Source: Stappia sp. WLB 29 (GTDB lineage Bacteria > Pseudomonadota > Alphaproteobacteria > Rhizobiales > Stappiaceae). Taken from it: a stretch of 64,000 bases of DNA. This document shows, in pieces, positions 9,731 through 18,105 of this stretch. Numbering within the stretch: position 1 is the first letter of the stretch; each line of letters starts with the position of its first letter. The DNA lies in NCBI RefSeq assembly GCF_023507705.1, contig NZ_JALBGD010000004.1, positions 310,001 to 374,000 of the forward strand, read 5' to 3'. The notes beneath the pieces were generated by a model. The model saw only the letters and a program-made list of their open reading frames with translations. It made no database searches and was not told the origin of the DNA. A program made the translations under genes and the position numbers.

Positions 9731-10507
9731 ATGGCGATGCTGAAGGAGCTGTTCGACCTCGGCGACCGTGTCGCGCTGATCACCGGCGGGGCGCGCGGCA
9801 TCGGGCTGGAAAGCGCCCGGCTGCTCGCCGAGGCGGGCGCCGCGGTGGCGCTCGTCGACCGGGACGGCGAGGCACTGGGCGAAGCCGTCGCCGACCTTCA
9901 GGCCGGCGGCGCCCGCTGCCTTGCCGTCACCGCCGACATCGCCGAGCCGGGACGGCTTTCGGCTGTGGTCGAGGACGTCTCGGATTGGGCCGGTGCACCG
10001 GATATCCTGGTCAACAATGCCGCCCTGGTGCAGCGCGTGCCGGCGACCGAGCTGAGGCCCGACCTGTGGCGCCAGGCCATGGCGGTCAACCTGGATGCGG
10101 CGTTCGAGCTGAGCCGCCTCGTCCAGCCCGGCATGGTGGCGAAGGGGGGAGGCGCCATCGTCAACATCGCCTCGATCATGGCGCTGTCGGGCGGGGGCTT
10201 CTATCCCATCGCCTCCTACCACGCGTCCAAGGGTGCGATGGTCAACCTGACCCGCGGCCTGGCGATGGAGTGGGGGCCGCTCGGCATCCGCGTCAATGCG
10301 GTTGCGCCGACCTGGATCCGCACCGACTTCAACCGCGCGTTCCTCGACCAGCCGGGCGTTTCCGAACCGCTGCTCGCGTCCATGCCGCTCGGCCGTTTCG
10401 CCGCCCTGCGTGACGCGGCCGCGGCCGTGCTTTATCTGTGCGCCCCGGCGGCGGCCATGGTCACCGGCCATGTGCTGCCCGTCGACGGCGGCTATCTCGC
10501 CCACTGA
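9731..10507 (+). CDS. SDR-family oxidoreductase
   Basis: Classical short-chain dehydrogenase of 258 residues. It has cofactor motif TGGARGIG near residue 18, NNAA near 92, and the catalytic serine with YHASK near 160. The C-terminal VTGHVLPVDGGY is typical of the family. It begins one base after the E2 stop, so it belongs to the same transcript. A polyol, acyloin or gluconate-type substrate would fit the class, and acetoin/diacetyl reduction is a reasonable guess given the E1-E2 neighbours, but the residues visible do not settle it. Confidence 0.9.
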   Translation: MAMLKELFDLGDRVALITGGARGIGLESARLLAEAGAAVALVDRDGEALGEAVADLQAGGARCLAVTADIAEPGRLSAVVEDVSDWAGAPDILVNNAALVQRVPATELRPDLWRQAMAVNLDAAFELSRLVQPGMVAKGGGAIVNIASIMALSGGGFYPIASYHASKGAMVNLTRGLAMEWGPLGIRVNAVAPTWIRTDFNRAFLDQPGVSEPLLASMPLGRFAALRDAAAAVLYLCAPAAAMVTGHVLPVDGGYLAH

Positions 10508-10526
10508 ACGACATATGGGAGGATTC

Positions 10527-10964
10527 ATGTCCGTCACGCAAAACCACACCGGCATCACGGTCGCCGATCTCGACCGTTCCGAGGCGATGTTCCGCGACCT
10601 TTTCGGCTTCGAGACGATCTCACGCGCGCCGCGCGACCCGGACACCATCTCGCGGGTGATCGGCGTCGCCGGCTGCGAGGTCGAGATCGCCTATATGCGC
10701 AACGGCACCGCGACGGTGGAGCTGCTGTGCTACGCAGCGCCGCAGGAGCGCGGCGATTTCCGCCCGCGTCCGTGCGATCTCGGCTCGCTGCATCTCGGCT
10801 TCGATGTCGACGACATGGACGAGATGCTGAAGCGCTGCGCCGAGTGGTCGCTGGACCTTCTCGGCGATGTGGTGGTGGTCAGCGCCGGCCCGAACAAGGG
10901 CAAGCGCATCGCCTATCTGCGCAATCCGGGCGACGGTGTCGTGCTGGAACTGATCGAGCGGTAG
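10527..10964 (+). CDS. VOC/glyoxalase-superfamily protein
   Basis: Small metal-binding-fold protein of 145 residues with two beta-alpha-beta-beta-beta units. It starts MSVTQNHTGITVADLDRS and carries HLGFDVDDMDEMLKRC in the middle and a C-terminal IAYLRNPGDGVVLELIE. Conserved acidic and histidine residues at the expected metal positions (H8, E in VELL, H in LHLGF, E in LELIE) suggest a lyase, epimerase or dioxygenase. The ribosome site TGGGAGGATTC precedes ATG at 10527. It is the last gene of the E1-E2-SDR operon, just before a strong terminator, so it probably acts on an intermediate of the same pathway. Confidence 0.85.
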   Translation: MSVTQNHTGITVADLDRSEAMFRDLFGFETISRAPRDPDTISRVIGVAGCEVEIAYMRNGTATVELLCYAAPQERGDFRPRPCDLGSLHLGFDVDDMDEMLKRCAEWSLDLLGDVVVVSAGPNKGKRIAYLRNPGDGVVLELIER

Positions 10965-11024
10965 CCACGCCATTGTCGATCTGCATTGTCCTGCGTCCGG
11001 TGCCCGGCCGGTTGCAGGATGCAC

Positions 11025-11065
11025 GAACGCCCGCGAGGAACCTCCTCGCGGGCGTTCTGTGTTTT
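11025..11065 (+). terminator. intrinsic terminator after the E1-E2-SDR-VOC operon
   Basis: A perfect 15-bp stem (GAACGCCCGCGAGGA at 11025-11039 with its complement at 11043-11057) has a three-base loop and is followed by TGTGTTTTA on the plus strand. It also lies just after the convergent chemoreceptor gene and may help stop transcription in both directions. Confidence 0.88.
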
Positions 11066-11079
11066 ATCGGTGCGTCCGG

Positions 11080-12765
11080 TCAGGCCGCGCGGATGGTCGA
11101 GAGGAACTCGTTCATCGCCGCCTGCATCCGGGTGGAGCGGTCGTGCAGGTCGCTGATCGACTCGCGCATCTCGTTGCTGAGCGCGCCGGTCTGGTTCGCC
11201 TGCTCGCTGACCTCGACAATCGAGCCGCTGACGCTGCGCGTGCCCTTGGCCGCCTCGGCGACGTTGCGGGCGATTTCGTTGGTCGCCGCGTTCTGCTGCT
11301 CCGTTGCGGCCGCCATCGCCGAGGTGCGCTGGCGGATGGTCTGGACCATCTCGGCGACGGAGCCGGTGGCGACGATGGAATCGTCGGCCGCGTGGCGCAT
11401 TTCGGAGATCTGCGCGTCGATCTCCTCGGTCGCCTTGGCGGTCTGCTCGGCCAGCGCCTTGACCTCGGAGGCGACGACCGCGAAACCGCGTCCCGCCTCG
11501 CCGGCGCGTGCCGCCTCGATGGTGGCGTTGAGCGCCAGCAGGTTGGTCTGCTCGGCAATGTCGGTGATCAGCTTCGTCACGTCGCCGATCCGCGCCACCA
11601 CCTGCTGCAGCTTGCTGACCGCCTGGTTCGAGCGCTCGACCTCGGTGGAGGCTTCCGTCACCACCTTGGACGAGGCATGCACCTGTTCGTTGATCTCGGC
11701 GATGGAGGCGGACAGCTCCTCGGTGGCGCTGGCGACGGTGTTGACGTTCTCGGTCGCCTGCTGCGAGGCGGAGGAGACCGACAGCGCCTGGCGCGTGGTG
11801 CCCTCGGCGATGTCGGCCAGCGCGCCGGCCGTGCCGTTCAGCGTCTCCAGCCCGCCGATCATCTCGCGGGTGATGGTCATCACCGTCTCCTCGAAGCTTG
11901 CGGCCACGCGCTCCATCTCGATGCGCCGGCGCTCGGCCGCGTCGAGGCGCGCCTGCTCGGTCTCGGCTTCCAGCTCGCGGGTGCGGATCAGGTTGGCGCG
12001 GAACACGCCGAGCGCATTGCCCATACGGCCGATCTCGTCGGCGCGGTTGCCGAGGTCGATCTCCTCGTTCGTGTCGCCGTCGGCGAGCTTGCGCACCACG
12101 TCGGCAAGCCTTGCGAGCGGCCGCGAGACGATGGCGAAGTTCAGGTAGCCGAGAATGGCGGCAAAGAGCGTGATGAGAATGCCGCTGCCGAGCGCGATCA
12201 TCTGGGCGGAGGCGAGCTCGGCCCGCTGTTCGGCGAGCAGGGCGTTTTCGCGCGTCTGCAAGGTGGCCTGGAGCTCGGTCACGCCGTCGAACGTCGTGTT
12301 GAGCAAGCGCGCTCCGGTCGGCGTCAGTTCCATGGCACGGGCGAGATCGACCGTCTCCGGCACGCGCATCAGGCGGATCTGCTCGCTGGCGAAATCGGTG
12401 TGCCAGCCGCTCCAGGCGGTGCGGATCGTGTCGGCCTGGCCGGCAAGCGTGCCGTCGAGAGAGGCCAGGCTGGACTTCAGTCCGTCGATCCGTACGGAAA
12501 TGGCCGTGGTCTGGCTCTCGACCTGGCCGACCCAGTCGCGGTTGCCGGTCAACAGGAAGTTCTTGACCCACAGGGCCTGTTCCAGAACGGCCTGCTTCAG
12601 CTCGTCGGCATCGCGCGAGATCGCCGTCACCCGCTCGGCCTGGGTGACCGCGTCGGCGGCGGAAATGGTCTTGGACCAGGTGATGGCGCCGCCGACTGCG
12701 CCGATCAGCGCCAGACACGAGAAGGCGATTGCGCCCTTGGTGGAAACCGAAAGCTTGGCGAACAT
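11080..12765 (-). CDS. methyl-accepting chemotaxis protein
   Basis: Transmembrane chemoreceptor of 561 residues. There is a first membrane segment at about 11-30, a helical periplasmic region to about 185 consistent with a four-helix-bundle sensor, and a second membrane segment near 188-208. A HAMP domain ([17 protein letters not shown]) follows, then a cytoplasmic signalling domain whose hairpin tip includes [33 protein letters not shown]-type sequence ([14 protein letters not shown] visible). It controls CheA in the flagellar or a related signalling array. It lies 16 bases after the gene for a secreted sensor-like protein, and the two are probably co-transcribed. Confidence 0.93.
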   Translation of the reverse strand: MFAKLSVSTKGAIAFSCLALIGAVGGAITWSKTISAADAVTQAERVTAISRDADELKQAVLEQALWVKNFLLTGNRDWVGQVESQTTAISVRIDGLKSSLASLDGTLAGQADTIRTAWSGWHTDFASEQIRLMRVPETVDLARAMELTPTGARLLNTTFDGVTELQATLQTRENALLAEQRAELASAQMIALGSGILITLFAAILGYLNFAIVSRPLARLADVVRKLADGDTNEEIDLGNRADEIGRMGNALGVFRANLIRTRELEAETEQARLDAAERRRIEMERVAASFEETVMTITREMIGGLETLNGTAGALADIAEGTTRQALSVSSASQQATENVNTVASATEELSASIAEINEQVHASSKVVTEASTEVERSNQAVSKLQQVVARIGDVTKLITDIAEQTNLLALNATIEAARAGEAGRGFAVVASEVKALAEQTAKATEEIDAQISEMRHAADDSIVATGSVAEMVQTIRQRTSAMAAATEQQNAATNEIARNVAEAAKGTRSVSGSIVEVSEQANQTGALSNEMRESISDLHDRSTRMQAAMNEFLSTIRAA

Positions 12766-12781
12766 GATATCCGTCCCGAAC

Positions 12782-13387
12782 TTAGCTGGCCGGAGCCGCG
12801 CGACGCGCGAGCTCGGTAAGGTTGATCTCGACGGTGACGGCTCCGATCGGCTTCGCGGTATCGTCCGCGATCGTCAGGTTGAGCTGGGCGCGCCAGATCC
12901 GGCGGTCGGCGTCCCATTCCGGCTCGTCGATGAATACGGCGTCGGGGCCATTGGGGAAGGTCTTCTGGAACTTCGCCTCGTCGCCCTGCCAATAGTCGCC
13001 GGTGATCGAACTCTGGCCGACATTGAGGCCATGCGCATCCATCACGAAGATTTCGGTATAGAGCCCCAGCGTCTGGGCCTGGACCCGCAGCAGGTAGATC
13101 GACAGGGGCGCTGACAGAGTGGCCGAAATCAGCGGCTTGTCGTCGCTCTTGCGCTCGGCGACCCATTGCTGGTCCAGCGCGTCGATCTCCGCCTGGCTGA
13201 GATTGCCGCGCAATTCGTTCTGCGCGTTGATCGACAGCGGCACGATCGGATTGGCAAGCCATTCCCGGGTCTGGGCGATGAAGGCATCGTCGACGAGCGC
13301 CTTGATGTCGGGTGCCGGCGGCTCGGCCGCCGCTTGTCCGCTCAAGGCGAGGGACGACAACACGCATATTCCCGCAAGACGTCGCAT
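12782..13387 (-). CDS. secreted PDC/Cache-like sensor protein
   Basis: A 201-residue exported protein. [22 protein letters not shown] is a clear Sec signal peptide, with no later membrane segment. The mature part resembles a stand-alone PDC/Cache ligand-binding domain: an N-terminal long helix region ([19 protein letters not shown]) and central [13 protein letters not shown] and [11 protein letters not shown], typical of periplasmic Cache sensors. ATG at 13387 is set by AGGAG eight bases upstream. It precedes the chemoreceptor gene directly, so it may act as a soluble ligand-binding partner for that receptor. The ligand is unknown. Confidence 0.75.
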   Translation of the reverse strand: MRRLAGICVLSSLALSGQAAAEPPAPDIKALVDDAFIAQTREWLANPIVPLSINAQNELRGNLSQAEIDALDQQWVAERKSDDKPLISATLSAPLSIYLLRVQAQTLGLYTEIFVMDAHGLNVGQSSITGDYWQGDEAKFQKTFPNGPDAVFIDEPEWDADRRIWRAQLNLTIADDTAKPIGAVTVEINLTELARRAAPAS

Positions 13388-13667
13388 TTTGAAGGCTCCT
13401 GTCCACAATAGGATCAGGTGAGGCTTCCCCTTCGCGGGTTAAGGGAACCTTTAGGTGGAACATTATTATTTTTGTATAATTGAAACAATAGTTTGTTGAG
13501 TTGCTGCCGAAGAAATGTGCAATTTGCAAGTTGCAATGATTCGTAAGATGTGACGCTGACACAGTTACCAGTTCGCTCAGGGGCGCGACGCAGCGGTGGG
13601 AAGGAACCTCGTCCTGCCGCTTTGCGCGGGGACGCGAGGACCTGCGATCGGCCTGCCGAAGCGCTTT
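13388..13667. other. AT-rich intergenic control region of the sensor/chemoreceptor operon
   Basis: No gene is visible here. The stretch 13435-13560 is markedly AT-richer than its surroundings and probably holds the minus-strand promoter for the sensor gene. It contains AAAC/GTTT inverted repeats near 13482-13495 and a heptamer repeated three times at 13518-13538. Specific promoter boxes are not clear. Confidence 0.4.
13518..13538. repeat. three tandem copies of a TGCAANN heptamer
   Basis: TGCAATT, TGCAAGT and TGCAATG follow each other with an exact 7-base period. Such phased half-sites can be regulator binding sites, but this could be chance in an AT-rich gap. Confidence 0.5.
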
Positions 13668-13696
13668 CTTGAACTCGCCGGCCGGTCTCGCCATAT
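13668..13696 (+). promoter_or_regulatory. RpoH (sigma-32)-type promoter for hsp20
   Basis: CTTGAA at 13668-13673, a 17-base spacer and CCATAT at 13691-13696 match the alphaproteobacterial heat-shock sigma factor pattern (CTTGAA and CCATAT-like boxes). A start site would fall near 13703, leaving a leader of about 127 bases before hsp20. Confidence 0.65.
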
Positions 13697-13702
13697 ATGA
13701 CG

Positions 13703-13829
13703 AGACGGAACCAGGTGTGTTCCGGCCGGATGCCGTCAGGGTCCGGCGTGTTGGACGTTTCGGTCGCGCCGGTCAGCCGGCGGACGGATCGTTCGGAACT
13801 GGGCCGCTTTGAAATAGGGCTTGAAGCAT
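13703..13829 (+). promoter_or_regulatory. ROSE-like RNA thermometer in the hsp20 leader
   Basis: The leader can fold into three upstream hairpins and a ribosome-site hairpin. GGAAC 13707-13711 pairs with GTTCC 13719-13723. CCGGA 13726-13730 pairs with TCCGG 13742-13746. CGCCGG 13767-13772 pairs with CCGGCG 13777-13782. In the last, GCC-g-CT at 13803-13808 pairs with AGGGC at 13816-13820, with a bulged G, hiding the AGGG ribosome site. A YGCU sequence with an unpaired G facing the ribosome site is the hallmark of ROSE thermometers, which are known from rhizobial small heat-shock genes. Melting on heating would open translation. This is a hand fold. Confidence 0.6.
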
Positions 13830-14258
13830 ATGACGCGCATGTCTGCGTTTTCCTCTCCCCTGCTTCTCGGCTTCGAGGATCTGGAACGGATGCTCGACAG
13901 GGTCAGCAAGGGCTCGAACGACGGCTATCCGCCGTACAATATCGAGCGGCTGCCCAAGACCGAGACGCGCGGCGAGATCATCCGCATCACCCTGGCGGTT
14001 GCCGGCTTCACCCGCGACCAGCTCGACGTCAGCGTCGAGGAGAGCCAGCTCGTGATCCGCGGACGCCAGGAAGACGACAAGACGCGGCAGTTCCTGCATC
14101 GCGGCATCGCGGCCCGGCAGTTTCAAAGAGCCTTCGTTCTGGCGGAAGGGATCGAGATCCTCGGTGCGGAACTGAAGGACGGCCTGCTTTCCATCGATCT
14201 CATCCGCCCGGAACCCGAGCGTATCGTGCGCCGCATCGAGATCGACGCGCGGGACTGA
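13830..14258 (+). CDS. small heat-shock protein Hsp20
   Basis: ATP-independent holdase chaperone of 142 residues that binds unfolding proteins in the cytoplasm. The alpha-crystallin domain spans about 34-135: YNIERLPKTETRGEIIRITLAVAGF, then a beta-strand ELKDGLLSIDLIRPEPE near the end. The C-terminal IxI-like anchor is weak (IEIDARD). ATG at 13830 is chosen because AGGG lies ten bases upstream; ATG at 13839 is an alternative. An RpoH-type promoter and a ROSE-like leader precede it, consistent with heat induction. A DUF1150 gene follows, a usual partner in this bacterial group. Confidence 0.93.
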   Translation: MTRMSAFSSPLLLGFEDLERMLDRVSKGSNDGYPPYNIERLPKTETRGEIIRITLAVAGFTRDQLDVSVEESQLVIRGRQEDDKTRQFLHRGIAARQFQRAFVLAEGIEILGAELKDGLLSIDLIRPEPERIVRRIEIDARD

Positions 14259-14334
14259 CCCCGTATTCGACCTTGGGCGCACGGACCGGAGCGGTGGTGC
14301 GGCGACCTGCCGGCCACGCGAAAGGAGCGATGCC

Positions 14335-14592
14335 ATGACGTGTGACGAACAGACTTTCACCATGAAGCCCGGCGAATTCCAGGCGCTCGGTACCGGGCAG
14401 ATCGCCTATGTGAAGCCGATGACCTCGGACGATCTGACGACGCTGTTTCCGCAGGCGCCGCGCATGCGCCCGGGGTTGAACCTTTGGGTTCTGCTCAACG
14501 CCGACGGAACGCCGATCATGCTGTCCGACAGCCGCGAGACGGCGCTGGCCAATGCGGCCGAGCATCAGCTCCACACCGTGGCGCTGCACTGA
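14335..14592 (+). CDS. DUF1150-family protein
   Basis: Small protein of 85 residues without membrane segments or signal peptide. Its sequence (GQIAYVKPMTSDD near residue 21, then LWVLLNADGTPIMLSDSRETALANA) matches the DUF1150 family, found almost only in Alphaproteobacteria and commonly next to hsp20, as here. No molecular function is established. AAAGGAGCGATGCC precedes the ATG. It lies 76 bases after hsp20 and ends shortly before a strong terminator, so it is likely part of the heat-shock transcript. Confidence 0.85.
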   Translation: MTCDEQTFTMKPGEFQALGTGQIAYVKPMTSDDLTTLFPQAPRMRPGLNLWVLLNADGTPIMLSDSRETALANAAEHQLHTVALH

Positions 14593-14645
14593 CGCGCCGA
14601 ACGGCCCCCGCGTGCCGCGGGCCGGTCTTCCGATCCCATGACGCG

Positions 14646-14686
14646 AAAGGCCCCGGTTCCGCCAAGGAACCGGGGCCTTTTCATAT
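14646..14686. terminator. bidirectional intrinsic terminator between DUF1150 and ptsN
   Basis: A perfect 15-bp stem (AAAGGCCCCGGTTCC at 14646-14660 with its complement at 14666-14680) and a five-base loop are flanked by A's on one side and T's on the other. It can serve both convergent transcripts. Confidence 0.9.
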
Positions 14687-14712
14687 CCGGGCGACAGGCG
14701 CCTTTCCCGGCC

Positions 14713-15177
14713 TCAGGCCGCGTTGGAGGCGACCGGCTGCGTCAGGATGGAATAGAGCGCGTCGGCGTCGCTGGTGGCGCGCAGCTTGGCGACCGTTCCC
14801 GGATCGCGCATGCGCCGGGCGATGCGGGCGAGCGCCTTGAGATGATCGGCACCGGCGCCTTCCGGCGCGAGCAGGACGAACACCAGGTCGACCGGCTGGT
14901 CGTCCAGCGCATCGAAATCGATGGGACGCTCCAGACGGGCAAACAGGCCGACAAGCTTGTCCAGACGAACCAGCTTGCCATGCGGAATGGCGATGCCGTT
15001 GCCCACCCCGGTCGAGCCGAGGCGTTCGCGCTGCAACAGCGTGTCGAACACATCCCGTTCGGGCAGGCCGGTGACGGCTGCGGCCTTGGCGGCGAGTTCC
15101 TGGAGCGCTTGCTTCTTGCTGTTCGCTTTCAGGCTCGGAACGATCGCTTTCGATGTGATGAGATCGTTGAGATCCAT
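14713..15177 (-). CDS. ptsN: nitrogen-PTS regulatory protein EIIA-Ntr
   Basis: Phospho-acceptor of the nitrogen-related phosphotransferase system, 154 residues. The phosphorylated histidine is in GVGNGIAIPHGK near residue 66, and the domain fills the whole protein. It receives phosphate from NPr and regulates potassium transport, sensor kinases and stress responses rather than sugar uptake. Start ATG at 15177 gives MDLNDLITSKAIVPSL, the usual N-terminus. It lies 91 bases after hpf and downstream of rpoN, the standard neighbourhood in Proteobacteria. It ends before a terminator. Confidence 0.96.
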   Translation of the reverse strand: MDLNDLITSKAIVPSLKANSKKQALQELAAKAAAVTGLPERDVFDTLLQRERLGSTGVGNGIAIPHGKLVRLDKLVGLFARLERPIDFDALDDQPVDLVFVLLAPEGAGADHLKALARIARRMRDPGTVAKLRATSDADALYSILTQPVASNAA

Positions 15178-15268
15178 AAGGCGACTCTTGGTTCGAGAAA
15201 CGGAAAGGCAACCGGCGCGCCGCCGCATCCCGCTGAGGGAATGCGGCGGGCCGGATTGCATCGATGGT

Positions 15269-15847
15269 CTATCGGGCTGCGTTGTCCGGGTCGATCCACC
15301 CGTAATTGCCGTCGGGGCGGCGGTAGACGACGTTCACCGTCCCGCTGCCGGCATTGCGGAACACCACCACGGGTGATTCCGCGAGATCGAGCTGCATGAC
15401 CGCCATCCCGACGGTCATGGTCTTCACCTTGGCGGTTGTCTCTGCGACCACCAGCGGGGTGAAGTCTGCCGGGACCTCCTCGTCCTCCTCCATGGAAGCA
15501 AGGACATAGGAGGTCGCCTCGAACACCTCGCGCCCGTTGGCGGCGCCATTGGCGTGATGATCCTTGAGCTTGCGCTTGTAGCGGCGCAGCCGCTTCTCGA
15601 TCCGCTCGGCGGCGGCATCGAAGCTCTGGCGCGGATCCGGGCTGTCGCCCGACACCTGCAGGTCGATGCCGGTGTCGAGGTGGAGGAGGCATTCGGAGCG
15701 GAAACCGGATCCTTCGCGCCCGACCGTCACGTGGCCGGTATAGCCGCCGTCGAAATATTTCGAGATGGCTTCAGCGACGCGATCCTCGATATGCGTCCGC
15801 AAAGCATCGCCGACATCGACGTTCTTTCCCGATATCCGCAGTGTCAT
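15269..15847 (-). CDS. hpf: long-form ribosome hibernation-promoting factor
   Basis: Ribosome-associated factor of 192 residues that pairs 70S particles into inactive 100S dimers in stationary phase. The N-terminal S30AE domain (MTLRISGKNVDVGDALRTHI to RRYKRKLKDHH) is followed by a linker and the C-terminal dimerisation domain (VGMAVMQLDLAESPVVVFRNA to IDPD). This makes it the long, HPF-L type normal for Alphaproteobacteria. ATG at 15847 is the family start. It has its own candidate promoter about 270 bases upstream, and ptsN follows. Confidence 0.96.
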   Translation of the reverse strand: MTLRISGKNVDVGDALRTHIEDRVAEAISKYFDGGYTGHVTVGREGSGFRSECLLHLDTGIDLQVSGDSPDPRQSFDAAAERIEKRLRRYKRKLKDHHANGAANGREVFEATSYVLASMEEDEEVPADFTPLVVAETTAKVKTMTVGMAVMQLDLAESPVVVFRNAGSGTVNVVYRRPDGNYGWIDPDNAAR

Positions 15848-16297
15848 GAGAACCTCTTCTTGTTCTGGTCGTACCGACCCATGCCTGAATATGGCGTGAT
15901 TCCCGCCAGTTTCATCATGGGCGACCCCACTGTGACAAACCGGGCTCCGAATTGATATCCGCAACCCGACCTATTGCATCCCGGTTCGGGGTCTTGCCTG
16001 CAGCACGACGCCTTGAAGCGGTTCGTCTGCCGGCCGCCTCTCGCGCCCGGATCGCGTCCAAGACGCCGTCCTTGCGCGCGATACGACCATACGTGCCGTT
16101 TCCGGCACGCATGAGCGCGGGTCTATAAGCGTGCGGCTGCGTTAAGTCAAATGGAGTCCGGCCGGCGGTGCGGCGGCAGCGGTCGGCGCGAAGGCCGACG
16201 GCCTCGCCAAGTGCCTGAAGAAACAAGGGTTTCATTGCCACCCTGCCTTTCCCTGCCGCCCCGGCCCGGCGCCGCGTCTGCGGCGTGCGCGCTGGTT
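15848..16297 (-). other. 450-base gap upstream of hpf, with promoter and leader
   Basis: No gene is supported on either strand. The left part would be the hpf leader (about 268 bases from a start near 16115). It contains a small hairpin CGTGCCG/CGGCACG at about 16091-16108, immediately after the predicted start. The right part (16151-16297) is the untranslated tail of rpoN. Open frames crossing this gap are antisense shadows. Confidence 0.5.
16122..16150 (-). promoter_or_regulatory. sigma-70-type promoter for hpf-ptsN
   Basis: Reading the minus strand, TTGACT (16150-16145), a 17-base spacer and TATAGA (16127-16122) form a near-consensus housekeeping promoter directed at hpf. This allows hpf-ptsN expression independent of the upstream rpoN transcript. 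Confidence 0.65.
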
Positions 16298-17881
16298 TCA
16301 GCCCCGGCTTGCCCTCTTCTCCCGTCGTCTCTGGACGGAAGAGGCGATGCGCAGGGACTCCCGGTATTTTGCAACCGTTCGGCGGGCAATGTCGATCCCC
16401 TCGTCCTTCAACATTTTGACGAGCGTGTCGTCGGAGAGGATGTCGTCCGGGCTTTCCGCATCGATCAGCACCTTGATGCGGTGGCGTACCGCCTCGGCGG
16501 AATGGGCATCGCCCCCGCCGGCAGAGGCGATGGCGGCGGAAAAGAAGTATTTCAGCTCGAAGATGCCGCGCGGCGTCGCCATGTACTTGTTCGAGGTGAC
16601 GCGGCTGACGGTGGACTCGTGCATAGAGATCGCCTCGGCGATGGTCCGCAGGTTCAGCGGCCGCAGGTGCTGCACGCCATGCACCAGGAAGGCGTCCTGC
16701 TGGCGGACGATCTCGCTCGCCACCTTGAGGATCGTGCGGGCCCGCTGGTCGAGGCTCTTGGCCAGCCAGTTGGCGGTCTGCAGGCATTCGGTGAGGAAGG
16801 TCTTCTCCGCCTCGTCGCGCGCCTGGCGGCTGATATGGGCGTAGTAGGTCTGGTTGACCAGCACCTTGGGCAGCGTGTCGGTGTTCAGCTCCACCGACCA
16901 GCCGCCGTCGCGCGCCCGGCGCACGATCACGTCCGGCACCACGGGCTGGATCAGGGTTTCGCCGAAGGAGCTGCCCGGCTTGGGGTCGAGCGCCTTCAAC
17001 TCGGCGATCATCTCCTTGAGGTCCTCGTCGTCGACGCCGCAGGCCTGGCGCAGCGCCGGATAGTCGTGGCGCGCCAGCAGGTCGATATTCTCGATCAGCT
17101 TTTCCATCGCCGGATCGAAGCGGTTCTTCTCGATCAGCTGCAACGCCAGGCATTCGGCGAGCGAGCGGGCGAAGACGCCGGTCGGCTCCAGCGTCTGCAG
17201 CACGGCGAGGATGCTGTCGAGGCGCGCGCGCTCGATGCCCATCCGCTCGGCCGTGTCGTCGAGGTCGAGGCGCAGATAGCCGGCATCATCGAGATTGTCG
17301 ATCAGCACCTGGGCGACGAGACGGTCCACCGGATCGGCGACGGCCAGCACCATCTGGTCGCCGAGATGCTGCTGCAGCGACACGTCGGAGGCGACGAAGG
17401 CCTCCAGATTGTAGTCCTCCGAGGCGCCGCCCGCGCCGGTGCGCGTCGTCAGGCCGGTCTGCCAGGGGTCGCGCTGCTGCGCCTCGCCCGCGCCCGTCTC
17501 CGCCCGGCCGGTGCCGGGATCGTCGGGATAGATGTTGCCGAGATCGGTGTCGAGGCGCTGGGCGATGTCGCGCGAACTGTCGGACAGCTCTGAACTCAGC
17601 CAGACATCGCCGTCGCCCTCGCTGCCGCCCTCGTTGCCGGAAGAGGGGGCCTCGGCCGCTTCCCGCTCGCCCGCTCCCTCGCTCTCGCCGCCGCCGTCGC
17701 CCTCGTTGGAGCCGCCCTCGCCGTCGGCGCGCTCCAGCAGCGGGTTGCGCTCCATTTCCGCCTCGACATAGCTCGTCAGGTCGAGCGACGACATCTGCAG
17801 CAGCTTGATCGCCTGCATCAGCTGCGGCGTCATGATCAGGGTCTGGCCCTGGCGGATCTCGAGCTTCGGCGACAGCGCCAT
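16298..17881 (-). CDS. rpoN: RNA polymerase sigma-54 factor RpoN
   Basis: Alternative sigma factor of 527 residues that directs polymerase to -24/-12 promoters and needs enhancer-binding activators. Region I is the Gln/Leu-rich start (LEIRQGQTLIMTPQLMQAIK). Region II is an acidic, low-complexity stretch (SNEGDGGGESEGAGER and surroundings, about 70-120). The core-binding and helix-turn-helix parts follow, and the diagnostic RpoN box ARRTVAKYRESL lies near residue 500. ATG at 17881 (MALSPKLEIRQ) is the family start; the open frame continues 56 codons upstream without homology. It sits in the conserved lptB-rpoN-hpf-ptsN order, 224 bases after lptB. Confidence 0.97.
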   Translation of the reverse strand: MALSPKLEIRQGQTLIMTPQLMQAIKLLQMSSLDLTSYVEAEMERNPLLERADGEGGSNEGDGGGESEGAGEREAAEAPSSGNEGGSEGDGDVWLSSELSDSSRDIAQRLDTDLGNIYPDDPGTGRAETGAGEAQQRDPWQTGLTTRTGAGGASEDYNLEAFVASDVSLQQHLGDQMVLAVADPVDRLVAQVLIDNLDDAGYLRLDLDDTAERMGIERARLDSILAVLQTLEPTGVFARSLAECLALQLIEKNRFDPAMEKLIENIDLLARHDYPALRQACGVDDEDLKEMIAELKALDPKPGSSFGETLIQPVVPDVIVRRARDGGWSVELNTDTLPKVLVNQTYYAHISRQARDEAEKTFLTECLQTANWLAKSLDQRARTILKVASEIVRQQDAFLVHGVQHLRPLNLRTIAEAISMHESTVSRVTSNKYMATPRGIFELKYFFSAAIASAGGGDAHSAEAVRHRIKVLIDAESPDDILSDDTLVKMLKDEGIDIARRTVAKYRESLRIASSVQRRREKRASRG

Positions 17882-18105
17882 GAAGGCTCCCGGACTGCTG
17901 CGGGGCGTTTCGATGCAAGGGATCTGCGGCCGTTGCAGGCACGCGCCTGCACGGATGCGGCCCGCGGACATGCCCCGTCGCCCGCCGGCTCCCCGGACCT
18001 GCCTCGCCGCCCGCGCGGTGCCTGCTGCGCATGCGGGAACGCGCCGCACCTGCCCCCGGCGCGATTGGTCCGCTTCTTGCTTTGTAGCCTAAGGGCGTTT
18101 TCGCA

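Noticed and set aside
6256-9801. 1181-residue open frame on the minus strand
   Set aside because: It lies antisense to the E1-E2 operon, has biased Arg/Gly/His composition and no recognisable domain; it is a high-GC shadow of real genes.
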